From assembly GCA_021401465.1 (NCBI GenBank), contig JADDMT010000099.1, positions 1 to 64,000 of the forward strand: a DNA stretch of 64,000 nucleotides, given 5' to 3'. Below the pieces are notes generated by a model, which had not been told where the DNA came from, searched no databases, and saw nothing but the letters and a program-made list of their open reading frames with translations. Made by a program: the position numbers and the translations under genes. The stretch is from Teratosphaeria epicoccoides. Its lineage: Eukaryota; Ascomycota; Dothideomycetes; Mycosphaerellales; Teratosphaeriaceae. Each line of letters opens with the position of its first letter. Positions within the stretch are counted from its first letter, which is position 1. This document shows, in pieces, positions 44,840-55,904 of this stretch.

Positions 44840-45668
44840 TCGTCAGCGGGGACATTGCTGCGACAACGCTGGGCGGCAACGAAACCTGCTCGGGAAGTAT
44901 TATCCCGCTCAGGAACAATGACCTCAGCAGTGAACGACCCCGAGTCGGCCTTCTCAGCTTAACGCGGGAGATGCGCAACATGATCTACGAAATGGTATTG
45001 AATTGCAACGGTACCATCAAACTCAGCATCACCATCAACGAGTCGGGAATGTCGGAGCGAGACAATGATCATTTCGCTGCATTACCAAGGGCCGTGAGAG
45101 CACTGCATAAACCACCCGTCCTCCTTGAGACTTGCCGTCTTGTCCGTAGCGAAACATTCAAGGTGTCCTACGCCCAGAATACCTTTCATACAACGTGGCT
45201 GTTGCCCGCGGTGCCGAACTCCAACACTGAGCAAGAGCATAGTCGCTTCAGGGACTTCCACAATTCCCAGAGATTTTTATCTGGGGAAGCCCTCTTCTCC
45301 CGTGGCTGCGATCACTCGATCCGTCTGCTCGCTCGGCTTTGAGGCGGATCCAAATCGACGACGGCCAGATCTACCAGGTCAAGGACAATGAGCACGAGCC
45401 TCGCCTCTCGAGCGCTTATGACCCTTGCTGGTGGTGGGAGGGAAATCCTGAAGTTAAGCCGTACAGACATTCGCCATTCGAGCTGTCCACAGCGCATATC
45501 GCTGATGAGGCGTTCGCAGAGGATCGGTGGCAGCTGCATGAAAAGAGCCTTGTTTAAGACGGCTGCGACCTGCTCATCAAGCTGTACATCGACTTTAGTA
45601 TTGGGCCGGGCAAAGCGTGGGTGAGCGTGAAGACGTGGACGAGTGCCCCGATTGCGGATATGGAGTGA
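44840..45668 (+). pseudogene. Broken paralogue of the 2EXR-like gene
   Basis: The motif LTREMRNMIYEMVLN (about 44955-45000), then LLETCRLVRSETFKVSYAQN and FHTTWLLP, parallel the gene at 43885 step by step. The frame stops at 45340-45342; homology (RRIQIDDG, matching RRVYLDDGE) resumes in another frame, hits TAA at 45555-45557 and continues to TGA 45666-45668 over a part matching CDFFISLHFDLVL. No in-frame ATG precedes the motif. A tandem duplicate that has lost its start and frame. Confidence 0.65.
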
Positions 45669-46004
45669 CCGTTGGCTTGGCTGGAGGATGCCGAGCACGA
45701 GGAGGGGGTGGAAATCATGATAGCGGACTCTGATGGGTTCTGATGAACAAGTCCAGACAGCATGACATGGTCAGGAGTGCATACAAGTATAGACAGGCTT
45801 GCACACGTTCTCCAGTCGCTTGAGCGGCTCGTTGGCGCGAGAGTGTCTGGGGAGTGGTTGGCACATATGGTATTGCGGGAGACTATTGCTGAATCATGAT
45901 TTTCACGTGCTGTAAAGCCTCTGGTCTGTCGTCTTTAGTACCTCAAAACTGCGAATCGGCAGCTGCAGAGACCACTTCAACGCGAAACTTCCGACGCACG
46001 CTCA
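45669..46004. other. Intergenic; no gene seen
   Basis: Short spacer holding the 3' region of the ferric reductase gene. Confidence 0.5.
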
Positions 46005-48047
46005 TCAAAACGATTCCACATGCAAATAGCATCCCTGCGCACCAGTACCCTTATGGATCGCCCTCTGATCACTGAGTCGCACCACAGTGTTCCTGACTGT
46101 CGAGTTCAGCCCAATTGGCCCGCAAACGCCAACCGCGGATTCTCCATCAGCTCCGTCAAGAAGCATTGTCAAGATCTCGGGTATCTCAGGTCGTCCGGAG
46201 TAGAAGTTCGCAACTGGCAGAACTGGCAGCCTGGTGGCCACTTGTCTGCCAGTCTCAAGAGTGGACGATCCCGATGATCTGGACCCACTATTCTCAGTCC
46301 CGATTGTCGTCTTGCCAACATTAGCTGTGTTGGACGAAACAGTCTGAATCTCATCGTCCTTAATGCCATCTCCGTCTTTGTCAACGACCACGCAGCAACA
46401 TGGTTCCAACGACGTGTCGCATACACAGCCGTATTCCTTGGGATTGCCATCCTGCGCCGTGAAGTCGTCTGCGCAAGTCACGTATATGCTCACCTCAATC
46501 TGGATGCCAGCAGACTTGACCTTCTGCACCACAGACACAATCTCGCTATTAGCCCAATTGACCCAGTCTGTTCTTTTGACGCACCACACGAAGTGCACCC
46601 TTCGCAAGGGCAGGTGGCTCCTGTCGGCAACGCCGGCGCGCTCAGCCAGATCTTGAAGCACAGCCAAGGTGAACGTGACGCCTGTTGAGCCTGCTAGCAA
46701 ACAAAGAGAGTCAAAGGCTGCAAAGTCAGAGTGTGACCCACCGTAAGGCCCGTTGAGCAGCGCAGTGTATGTTGCAACTCGTGCATTCTGTTGTTGTTCA
46801 CTCTCCTGCTTGGTGTGTGGCAACAGAGCCGTCCGCGAGTCGTTCGATGCAGCCATCAAACGCTTGGTGAAGCCTTTGTGGCCCTTGAGCAGGAAGACTA
46901 AATCACCATCATGCGAGCTTGATGTCGATGCGATAGTGGCTGGGTGAGACTGCACGAGCCCGAATTTGGGTATCGAGAGCAAAACATGTGCTCCCGGGGT
47001 CCACTTTGTGATCGCGGCGTTGCGCAGTCTGATCTTCGTGACACCGCCATCCAATGGCACAAGCGTTGCTTTGCTTGGTCGATAGTTGCTCCAGATGAAG
47101 AATGTGGTCCGTAGCAATCTGTCCGCGAACCAGAGCACCATTGGGATGTAAATGTATACTCGTGAGTAGAGTGCAGTCGATGGTAAGTGGTACATCACTG
47201 CAACGATGAAGCCGAAGAAGCTAAGCAGGTGCTGGACAACGAAGAACTCGTAGCCTAAGAATCTGAACAGTGGCAGATTGCTGATGTTGATCCAGACCAA
47301 TACAGCAAACGCAGCAACTCCGGACGGCGGGCATGCATCTGTCGACCACTCTAGCTGCACCAGGCCATATTCGTTCCAGGCAATCATCTGAAAAGCAAAG
47401 TGAAAGATCGACAGCAGGAGTGTCACGCGTGCTGTCCAGCGATGAAGGACATTCAATCTTTCGTAGGAGATGCCGGTGCAGAGGCCAACGAGATTGTGCT
47501 TGCCAACAAGTAAGATAATCAGGGGCACCTGAGCTATCGCCAACCATGCAGCTCGCACACCACGAGCCTGCCAGAATTGCGCACCTGCCACGCTATCGTT
47601 GATAAACTCAAGTGCAAGGATGAAAGCAACATAGCCGAGGAGCAGTAATAACGTGCCACTTGGGGGGATCCGAAACCACAAGAAGCGATGTGCGGGCGTC
47701 AATTGGAAGTATGTCGCCTCTCGTGCCGCTGCCGTTGCGGTAGCGAAACATCGGATCAGGCCATTCTTCGGTCTCGCAGGCCGGCCTTGGCCTTTCGAGG
47801 CCGCAGTAAGTCTTCGCTGCAGTACCAGCCACCTTGACCAGTGGAAAACGCTAGCAAGCCCTATCACGACCGCCGTGCCGTACCAGAAATATCTTGCGTA
47901 TGCGTTCCCGACAACTTGGAGTTCCGTGTCGTCTAACAGCTGGGACAGAAAGTTGGCGGCTTGATCCGGATCTGAGAAATCGACCCCAGATGCATTCAAT
48001 GGCGTGCTGGTGGCGCCATCGCCACCCATGCTCATGCCCATGTCCAT
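46005..48047 (-). CDS. Ferric/cupric reductase transmembrane protein
   Basis: Intron-less, 680 residues from ATG 48047 (Met/Gly-rich start MDMGMSMGGDG). Ferric-reductase membrane domain at about 120-300 with the two His pairs that hold two b hemes, H-x13-H in HRWTARVTLLLSIFHF and again in QHLLSFFGFIVAVMYH. Then FAD-binding HPATIAS, NADPH-binding NGPYGG and AGSTGVTFTLA, and the C-terminal GVCGPIGL. A Cys-rich insert (CVCDTSLEPCCC) plus acidic linker sits in the NAD domain. It transfers electrons from NADPH across the plasma or vacuolar membrane to reduce Fe3+ or Cu2+ for uptake. A further upstream exon cannot be excluded. Confidence 0.88.
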   Translation of the reverse strand: MDMGMSMGGDGATSTPLNASGVDFSDPDQAANFLSQLLDDTELQVVGNAYARYFWYGTAVVIGLASVFHWSRWLVLQRRLTAASKGQGRPARPKNGLIRCFATATAAAREATYFQLTPAHRFLWFRIPPSGTLLLLLGYVAFILALEFINDSVAGAQFWQARGVRAAWLAIAQVPLIILLVGKHNLVGLCTGISYERLNVLHRWTARVTLLLSIFHFAFQMIAWNEYGLVQLEWSTDACPPSGVAAFAVLVWINISNLPLFRFLGYEFFVVQHLLSFFGFIVAVMYHLPSTALYSRVYIYIPMVLWFADRLLRTTFFIWSNYRPSKATLVPLDGGVTKIRLRNAAITKWTPGAHVLLSIPKFGLVQSHPATIASTSSSHDGDLVFLLKGHKGFTKRLMAASNDSRTALLPHTKQESEQQQNARVATYTALLNGPYGGSHSDFAAFDSLCLLAGSTGVTFTLAVLQDLAERAGVADRSHLPLRRVHFVWCVKRTDWVNWANSEIVSVVQKVKSAGIQIEVSIYVTCADDFTAQDGNPKEYGCVCDTSLEPCCCVVVDKDGDGIKDDEIQTVSSNTANVGKTTIGTENSGSRSSGSSTLETGRQVATRLPVLPVANFYSGRPEIPEILTMLLDGADGESAVGVCGPIGLNSTVRNTVVRLSDQRAIHKGTGAQGCYLHVESF

Positions 48048-48623
48048 GGCGGTGGTTGGATCTACCACAGGTTGTTGACATGCGCAATACTAGTTGATCT
48101 GGACGTCCGCTGCGTGTGATGCATGCAATCGCTCTCCTGGCTCATCACGCCTCAACGCCACCCGTCTGTGTGCTCTGGGTCCTATGTCTTCTGTGCAGTC
48201 GCGCCACTGTCTCTCAACGCCCCTGAGATCTGTTCGTGCTGTAAGCCGTATCGAATCTGAGGCCGCGGTACGCTAAGACTGCGAACCGCTTGAGAAGGCG
48301 AAAGTGTGAAGTGTGGATGAACGAGAAAGATTTACAGGCTACATCCTTACCGTGGGTGTGGTAGTTTCTACGTTTCGTCCGGAGAGGCTCACCTTCCTTG
48401 CACATACATAGAATTGGCAGACTTCTGGCAGACTTTGTAAGTCGCGAGAGATTGAGCATGTTTCCACGACATCCCGCGAACTTAATAAGCCCTTTTGCCC
48501 CGATCGCCGGCTTATTTTCACATGACTCATGCAGACCAGCCCGGTGTCACGCGTCACTTTCGCGTTGGCTTCAAGAGATATCTGACCTTGACGCAGTCTC
48601 CATTGCATCAAACTGTGGCATAG
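48048..48623. other. Divergent promoter region between ferric reductase and PSMD9
   Basis: No ORF of interest. I see no clear iron-responsive GATA cluster. Confidence 0.5.
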
Positions 48624-49449
48624 ATGGGTCTCAGGATGGACGATCTTCACGCTCCGATTGTGGTGGCATCTGGCCACACTGCCCAAGCCACCGCCAGCGG
48701 CACGGAAAAGGAGCTATCGCTACAAGAACTGATATCTAAAAAAGAGGATCTGGAGGCTGAGCTGTCAGCATTGGGCTCGGTGCTCGACTCGGTATGGCGC
48801 CATTCAGGCCTGGCGGGATGTTGCTGCTGATGATGTGCAGCACGGTGTCAACATGAACACCTCCCTGACAACCTTCGATGGCTACCCGCGAGCAGATATC
48901 GACGTTGCGCAAATACGTACTACCCGGGCGAGGATCATCCGGCTGAAGAACGACCACAAGACGCTCATGGCAAAAGTGGAAAGCGCCATCCATGACGCTT
49001 TTGCCTCTGGCAAGACCCCGGACGTCGCGATGGACGTCACGAGTGCACCGGCGCAGGCGGGTGCAAATGGATCAGCAATAGAATCCGCGAGCTCGACACC
49101 AATTGAGCCGCCCTTCGCCAGAGTCAACACTGTCGTGCCTGACTCTCCTGCAGACCAAGCAGGTCTATTAGTAGGCGACAGAATCACCAAATTTGGCCAC
49201 GTCAACTGGCAAAATCATGAGCGTCTCAGCCGAGTGGCTCAAGTGGTTCAGCAGAATGAGGACGTGCGTGAGCTTTCATCGCGACAAGTAAGATACTACT
49301 GCTGACACACTGGTCAGCGCACGGTTCTCGTGAAAGTCCTCCGAGAATCATCTGCGCACGCAGCTTCGGAGCGCCATGATTTGCGCCTCACACCCAGACG
49401 TGATTGGCGCGGTCGGGGTCTTTTAGGCTGCCATCTCCTGCCGCTGTGA
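48624..49449 (+). CDS. NAS2: 26S proteasome assembly chaperone Nas2/PSMD9
   Basis: Three exons, 48624-48791, 48841-49263 and 49318-49449, all phase 0, introns 49 and 54 bp (GTATGG...GTGCAG and GTGCGT...GGTCAG); 240 residues. The N-terminal helical part has LSLQELISKKEDLEAEL and the strongly conserved HGVNMNTSLTTFDGYPRADID. A PDZ domain (about 145-235, FARVNTVVPDSPADQAGL) is followed by the family ending LTPRRDWRGRGLLGCHLLPL. It binds Rpt5 and guides assembly of the proteasome base. Splicing is confirmed by restoring both conserved junctions. Confidence 0.92.
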
Positions 49450-50694
49450 GGCTTGCGCGTGCGCCCCGCACCGTGCACAACACAAGATAAAAGCGTATAC
49501 GTTAGGCGCAGTGTTGCGCCACCCCCAGTGCGGCCAGTCGGGCATTGCAGTCAGACGACCCGCCTCGCTCCAGCCATACGATGGTGAGACATGCGTCAAT
49601 CGGCTTGGAGTCCCACTTCTACGCACGTTTCAGGACAACGTGGCAGTAAGAAAGTTTACCTGCGACGTGCGCATGATATTTGGACTCATTTACCTGGAAG
49701 ACGTTTGAAACCTGCATCGCGTGTTTCACCATGCCAACGTGCCAAGCGTAAGAGTAATCCGCGCGACATATATGGGCTTTGCGACACTATGATGAAGCGG
49801 TCTCGCAATGCGGACACTGCATCAAGTCGCTTCCCAGACACCCGTCTCATGATCACATACAACCCGGCGTGAATCATCACCGTGCCCAGAGCCTCTTATA
49901 TTCTCGAATCTCGATTGCGGATGCTCGGGCCGCGTGCTTGATAGGCGCGATGCTTCCTTGAGCTATTGCTACTGAGTGCAGTCACCGTGTATTGGCGAAT
50001 CAGGTGTATTCACGATTTAGGCAACACTGAATATTTATCATTTCGGGTCCTATTGGGCATCGTGTCGCAAGCTCGCGACATTATGAGGTGACCGTTAACG
50101 ACAGCCCGCTGTCCTTATGAAGCAACCTTATTCCCTTGATAGGAGTATATAGTTCGATCGCCTGAGAGACACGCGTGGCGGATCGCGCGACAGGAGGTAT
50201 GACAGGGACATTGCACCTGAGTCGAATGCACTTCGTGTGAGTCATGACGCTGTCTCCAGTGAACGATCCTGAGTCTTGTTGACCTGTGCTCTCGGTCAAC
50301 ATTTCGAACACATGCGACTGATGATTGCAGGTCATGTGTTCACGCCTCATTGCAATTTTGCAGGCATATGTACCTTGAGAATGCTCATTGTACGAGACAA
50401 ATGCAGGGAACCGCTTCTCTGCTCGCTCGCTAGGCTGCGAACATCGTAATCATTTTTGCTGCCGGCAACGAATTCTTCACACCTTCGAATCGCAGATGAC
50501 CTTTACCACAAGCCCTGCGATAGTGATACAGACCTTCCCACCAGTCGGTTCCATCACCATGACTCATTTGAAACACTGCCCCTTGATTCAGTCTCGCTAC
50601 AACCACATCGCAGTCACCTCCATCCATCAATCGCGCCCCTCAGGCAGCAGGCATAAGCGCCATCGCCGGGGCACACTTTCGACGCAGTCGCAAC
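49450..50694. other. No supported gene
   Basis: Short overlapping ORFs only; no tRNA-like cloverleaf or repeat found by eye. Confidence 0.5.
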
Positions 50695-50910
50695 TTACTC
50701 GTGCTCAGTATTCAAAACCAAGAATCGCACAGCTCCATTACTGCTAGCACTGCCCGACCGTTCGCGCTTCCCGTCAACTGAAGTTGCAATACCCTTGACT
50801 GAGGTTGTCGCGTTAGTATTGATAGACGATGCTGGTGCCGAGGAGCGCACGGGCGACAAGTGGAGGAATGTAGATCCTCGACGTTGAATATTACTTTCTT
50901 GGCCGGCCAT
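50695..50910 (-). CDS. Possible small protein, unknown function
   Basis: A 71-residue frame from ATG 50910 (context TTAAAATGGCC) to TAA 50695-50697. Ser/Thr/Ala-rich, with RRGSTFLHLSPV near the start and RFLVLN at the end, a composition that looks translated and resembles a type of small Ser-rich fungal proteins. No domain recognised. Confidence 0.35.
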   Translation of the reverse strand: MAGQESNIQRRGSTFLHLSPVRSSAPASSINTNATTSVKGIATSVDGKRERSGSASSNGAVRFLVLNTEHE

Positions 50911-53432
50911 TTTAACGGTGAAACGACTGAACGTCGATGTTTTATTTGCGGCTGGAGCGGGTTGCTGATGACCAAGTTCGCGAGTTTTTGGATGCAATTG
51001 ATGAAGGTCTAGACGGCTGCGGCGTTTGTTGGGTCGAGTTCGAATGCTGCCTCTGTTGGGTTTGAGCTTTATCTTCGCTCAACTGGAGCAGAAGCTTCAG
51101 TGTTTGATAGCGCATTCGCGGGGCGGATAGGCTGATGCGATGGTGAGAGAGCGTAACGATTGGGAACAGCTTCTGCCTATATATGCCAGTGAAGCGATCA
51201 CTTCAGGTGTTCCCGGACTACCTTGGTGGCATTGGGTGGCGCATATCGCGCTCATATCTTCCACCTTCATGGAGCACAATTGGCCTATGAGGTTCGTAGG
51301 ATTGACACCATACTGCTTCCATTGGTCCAGAGGGCCTTACCCACGAAAACAGGTCGGAAGCATTTCGTCGTCATATGAAATGATTGACCAATCAGATGAG
51401 TAGCACTGCGCGAATGTTTCGATTAGGAAGGTCATTTACGATGGTACTCCAGCTTCAGGAACGGCACGCCTCGGCTTAGCTTGTGATTTTGCGGAGTCGA
51501 ATGGCTCGAGCCAGAGACGTACATGTAGGTGGTGAGCGTGTCGTTGCGTTGGCGGCTCGGTGAAAGGTCTTCTGCGATGTTCAGCTAACGCAGAATTCAG
51601 ACCTCGCCATCGTGGCGGTAAGCATAACGTCCGTGATTGAGCGAGTTTGCTCGTCGTCTTCTCGGGCGTTGGACTCAATGCTGCTGTTGTGATAATTAAG
51701 GTGAAGCAGACTTCCAAACAGGGAGAATGTTGCAGTGCGATTTGCTATGGTCGTTCACCACTCGCCGTCCGGCTTCATGCTTCCATTCGCGTCGGCTCAG
51801 GCACTGTGACCTGGAGTCTGCAAAAGCATGTTGAGTTCCGCCTTTACGTCCCGGTTCGCATCTGCTTAGCGGACTGGGCATACACAACCGTCAGACTAGC
51901 GTCCTGACCACTGCAATTGCGCCGCCTGACGATGTCAGCGATTCGAAGCGTTGGGCCTGAGGCCTGAGCCGATCGTGTATGCGCCAAATTCCGGTCAGTA
52001 ACAGCTGGGCAAACTTCGTTGCGTCGCGGGACCAGGATCTTGAAGAATCCGGATGTTTTACCAAGGTTGCCTCAGATGTACTTGACCGCGTCGAGTTTCG
52101 CTACTAGTTTAAGCAGCAGCGTCCGTCGTCAAGCCGGGTTGCCGTCGGCCATCGTGTTCAAGGAGAGGAATCTCAGGTGGGTGTCGTACTTGGCTGGGTG
52201 ACAAACTTTTGACAGGCAGCACAACATCCGCACTGTATGACCGGGAAGCTGCATGACAGCGGCTCCATTTCTGCCACGGCGTGCTGAGCTGCCAGAAGAC
52301 CGTTATGAAGAGGCTGCCGGCTCCACAAACGCGCGCTTATTTGATGTCCAGAGCAACGAAAATGCATCATGCGTCTCCGCAGCTATGCAACATGGATCCT
52401 TAGCCAGAGAAGCTGTGTTACGTACTGCACCGTAGCCGTAAAGCCAAGATGGACGGCGTCAGGGAACATTGTGCGGTGAGTAGTGAATTATAGCCAGGAA
52501 TGTTGAACGTGGTACCGTGAGATGGCCATCTCAGCGAGTAAGGGAAATGAGAACATCAACGCTACAGAACACGAGAATTCAAGGATTGGCCTTGAAATGA
52601 ACAAAAGGATCCGTCTTATTCTCTCCTATCGATAAGCTCTCAGGGTCGGTAACGGGTAACTTGACTTTTCTCGTCTCGCGTGACAACTTTGCTCCTAGAC
52701 CTCGACAATCTTTGAGCCCATCCATTATTGTGACAAGTGCTATCAAGCACCCGAGCGTCTGGCATCCCTTACATCGTGGACATATCTTTGCGCAACGCTC
52801 CTTTGTCCGGCCGCGCATTACTTCCCATTCAACGCTGCGCAGGCGTCTCCAGCTGCCTGGTGTTCAATGGCTTCATGCACTGAAAGAGCCTAAAAAGTGA
52901 AGCTTCAGCAGCGGTCAAGGGCGGGCCTTTGCGCGAGTGACCATCACCCTTGCTCGATCTTCCTCTCAAGTAGGTTCATCAACTGCCGGCAGCAGATCCA
53001 CCCTTCCCTGTGAAGAGGCGTTGGCCGCGCCGAATGCATGCGGCAATGCAGGTAGACGAAACTCGGCTACTAGCCTCCTCGCGGGTCTCACTTCCCCGTC
53101 GTTAGGACTCGAGCAACTCTTTCGACAATCTTCAGCAAGGTCAGGGTGTTTACCAGAAATTTGGCCCATTATAAGCACAGAGCCTGCATACCTGGCAGCC
53201 GAAATGCCCGCCTGAGCCCAGCATGGTTGTACTGCATCGCCGTCGCACAGCGTGTCCCATTCTTCCCATTCTTTGACGATAGTAACAGGAAAGATGCTGA
53301 AGCACTAATTCAGTGCTGTCTATAAGACGCTGGTCTTCGAACCGCTAGGCGCCTCTCCTGCTTCCAAAAGAGCATTGGTTACTCTCTACGCCCTACGATT
53401 CTTCGACGATATCCTCCCAAAAACTTGCAACC
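50911..53432. other. 2.5-kb stretch with no supported gene
   Basis: Balanced composition, not transposon-like, many short ORFs on both strands, none longer than about 95 codons. No family, repeat or RNA gene recognised. It may hold a long UTR or a non-coding transcript. Confidence 0.5.
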
Positions 53433-53665
53433 ATGGGTAAGTCTAATTCAGGTTGCAGTTGGACTTTCACTTACATGGTGCAGGTGTGTCTGCGCCATTT
53501 GAGCCTATCAACAAATGCACCGAAGTCACCCACGAATATAAGTGTGGCCACAAGAAAGTGGAGAAAGCACATTGCGCAGCATCAAAGAGAGTCAAGTGCA
53601 CGAACAACAACAAGCGCAAGGTTGTGCACAGCCAGAAATGTTACAACTGTGGGGGTGGTGATTGA
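53433..53665 (+). CDS. Tiny Cys/Lys-rich protein, unknown function
   Basis: Two exons, 53433-53436 (only ATGG) and 53484-53665, joined over a 47-bp intron GTAAGT...GTGCAG; 61 residues, no signal peptide. Cysteines form KC, KCGH, HC, KC and KCYNC groups among many lysines, giving a possible zinc-binding fold. Small proteins with a CGH and a terminal C-x2-C are frequent, uncharacterised, in filamentous ascomycetes (recollection). An alternative without splicing reads another frame with no cysteine order, which argues for the intron. Confidence 0.6.
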
Positions 53666-54238
53666 GAGGTGAGCAAGTGGAATACCGAGCCGCCTTGATT
53701 AAGCTAACAATGGAGTAGATCTCAATATTTTTTCTGCGTTTGAGCGGGAAGTTATCTGCGTCGTCCTTACACCATGATGTCTGCTTTCCTGCACATTGAT
53801 CGAGTCTGGCGCTCCGGTGGTATAGAGATTTGAGTCTCACGACGATGGTGAAGTTCTGGCCGATTTGCGATTCTGGGGAGCATCGATCGAGAGCTAGGAG
53901 GGCGATGCACTATTTGCTGCTGACTAGCAGAAGTCTTTGAGCACGCATGTATTGAATGGAGGCCCTGTTCTTGTGTTGAAATATGCTCCGAGTCCGGGGG
54001 TACAACAGCATCCGTGCGAAAGCATGCCTTTCGTGCAGCGAGCAGCCGCAATAATGATCATTATATGATATGCGGACGCGGTCAGACAGTCGATATTGGC
54101 CATTGGAAAGGTTCAACAATAGTCGCTATTCCTAGATATTCACGCCGGGATCTTCCGCGTACGAAAGCGGCAACCACTTCTTGTTGCAATCGAAACCCTC
54201 TCCATGTCAATGCGAACAACATACCACTGAATCAACCC
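53666..54238. other. Upstream region of MDM12
   Basis: No gene seen. The MDM12 frame stays open upstream to 54014 but lacks conserved sequence before ATG 54239. Confidence 0.5.
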
Positions 54239-55390
54239 ATGTCTGTCGACATTGACTGGCAAACACTCACAGAGGGGCCAGATGGCGCCGTGTTGGCTGA
54301 AACCATTAGAGCTTTTGTACACGAAAGATTTCAGCACGTCACGCTACCAAAACTCATTCGCTCTGTCACATGCCACGCCTTCGACTTCGGCACAATTCCG
54401 CCGCAGATTGTGTTGAAAGATATATGCGATCCTCTTCCGGATTTCTATGAAGATGTTGAGGATAGTGATGCGATGCAGGGCGGCCATGAGTCTGTTGCCC
54501 ACCTCGAGAAAGTCACTGAACACGTCCGTGATCCACCGGTACATGCTCGCGATGATGCTTCCGCGCACTCCTCGATCAGGAGAAATAGCCCATCGATTCC
54601 GCGAGGAGCCACGCCAGGCGTCCTAGGCGGCACCTCAAATCTCGGATACTTCCACATGCCTCTTTCAGCCGGCCTTTCCGGTACCGCAACACCACTCGCC
54701 GCGGTCGCAGGTGCACGATTCCGCAGCGGGGCGCCACCTCCGCCCGAAATGCACCATCATAATGATTCATTCAGCTCCAATTCACCGGCATCCTCTGCGA
54801 CAGATCCATCAAGGCCCACATCTCGCGATGAGAGCAGCTTTTTCGATCAACGACGAGCCTCTGCCGCCGTGTCTGATGATAGTGGTACTCAGGCTCCACT
54901 CGCAGGTGACAGAGAACACGAAATAAGCCCAGAAGACTTGCAGGTTGTGTTTCACGTGTCATATAGTGGCAATGTCAGGCTGTCGCTCACCGCTGAGGTA
55001 TTCCTCGACTATCCAATGCCCAGCTTTGTCGGCATACCTCTGAAGCTGAACATCACCGGGCTTACATTCGACGGTGTGGGGATCATGGCGTACATCAAGA
55101 AGCGCGCACATCTGTGCTTCCTTGCGCCAGAAGATGCAGAAGCTTTGATTGGTGGCGACGGTAGCGTAGGTCTTGCAGAGGCTGAGGCCAAAGACTCTGC
55201 CCAGATCAGATCGGAGAAGGTCGGCGGACTACTCGAATCTATCAAGATCGAAAGCGAGATGGGCGAAACAGACAGCGGGAAGCAGGTGCTGAAGAACATG
55301 GGCAAGATCGAGAAGTTCATTCTTGAGCAGGTTCAGCGTATCTTCGAGGACGAATTTGTCTATCCCAGCTACTGGACTTTTCTGGTCTGA
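54239..55390 (+). CDS. MDM12: ERMES complex subunit Mdm12
   Basis: Intron-less, 383 residues. It begins MSVDIDW, the near-invariant Mdm12 start. The SMP lipid-binding domain covers the whole protein, split by a low-complexity Ser/Pro/Gly/His insertion (about 95-235) typical of filamentous fungi. Conserved pieces include FDFGTIPPQIVLKDICDPLP and DLQVVFHVSYSGNVRL, and it ends FEDEFVYPSYWTFLV. Mdm12 bridges Mmm1 in the ER and Mdm34/Mdm10 in the mitochondrial outer membrane and carries phospholipids between them. Confidence 0.95.
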   Translation: MSVDIDWQTLTEGPDGAVLAETIRAFVHERFQHVTLPKLIRSVTCHAFDFGTIPPQIVLKDICDPLPDFYEDVEDSDAMQGGHESVAHLEKVTEHVRDPPVHARDDASAHSSIRRNSPSIPRGATPGVLGGTSNLGYFHMPLSAGLSGTATPLAAVAGARFRSGAPPPPEMHHHNDSFSSNSPASSATDPSRPTSRDESSFFDQRRASAAVSDDSGTQAPLAGDREHEISPEDLQVVFHVSYSGNVRLSLTAEVFLDYPMPSFVGIPLKLNITGLTFDGVGIMAYIKKRAHLCFLAPEDAEALIGGDGSVGLAEAEAKDSAQIRSEKVGGLLESIKIESEMGETDSGKQVLKNMGKIEKFILEQVQRIFEDEFVYPSYWTFLV

Positions 55391-55904
55391 GCTTGTGATG
55401 ACGCTTTATGAGACCATACTTGCGACATGGTGCACCAGATTGACCGCCCATCTGCTGCCCAGCACATCTCGAACGGACCATATGCCACATGTGAATGTCA
55501 CCAATACTGTTGTCATGCGCGCTCAGCAGACAGGCGTACCGCACGGCAAGAAATCGGGTACCAGCAACTGTCAAAACTGCAGTGCGACGCGGCCGGAACA
55601 CCGCTACATTTCGGGTTCCACCCACGGATGCAAGTAAGCGAGGGAACAAGGACGGCCACTCACCATACGTTGCACAAACAGCGCGGGCTGATATCTTGCC
55701 ATGCAGACGACTTTATCACACGGGATGTTGCAGTATACGATACACGGTTAATACGAGGGCAAGCTTCTATTGGACAGTATGGTATTTGAGCAAGTACCAT
55801 CGAGCTACAGCCTGGGCCAGCTTCTGCGCAAGGTTCCCTACTGTGTTGCGTGCTACCACGAGCGGCTGCACCGCTGTGATGCGCAATCTGTCACCAGCGC
55901 TAGT
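55391..55904. other. 3' region of MDM12; no gene seen
   Basis: Unassigned 514 bp between MDM12 and the pseudogene that ends at 55905. Confidence 0.5.

Noticed and set aside
49450..53432. tRNA or other structured RNA genes in the gene-poor stretch
   Set aside because: No A-box/B-box pair or cloverleaf could be found by eye; a tRNAscan or Infernal run would decide.
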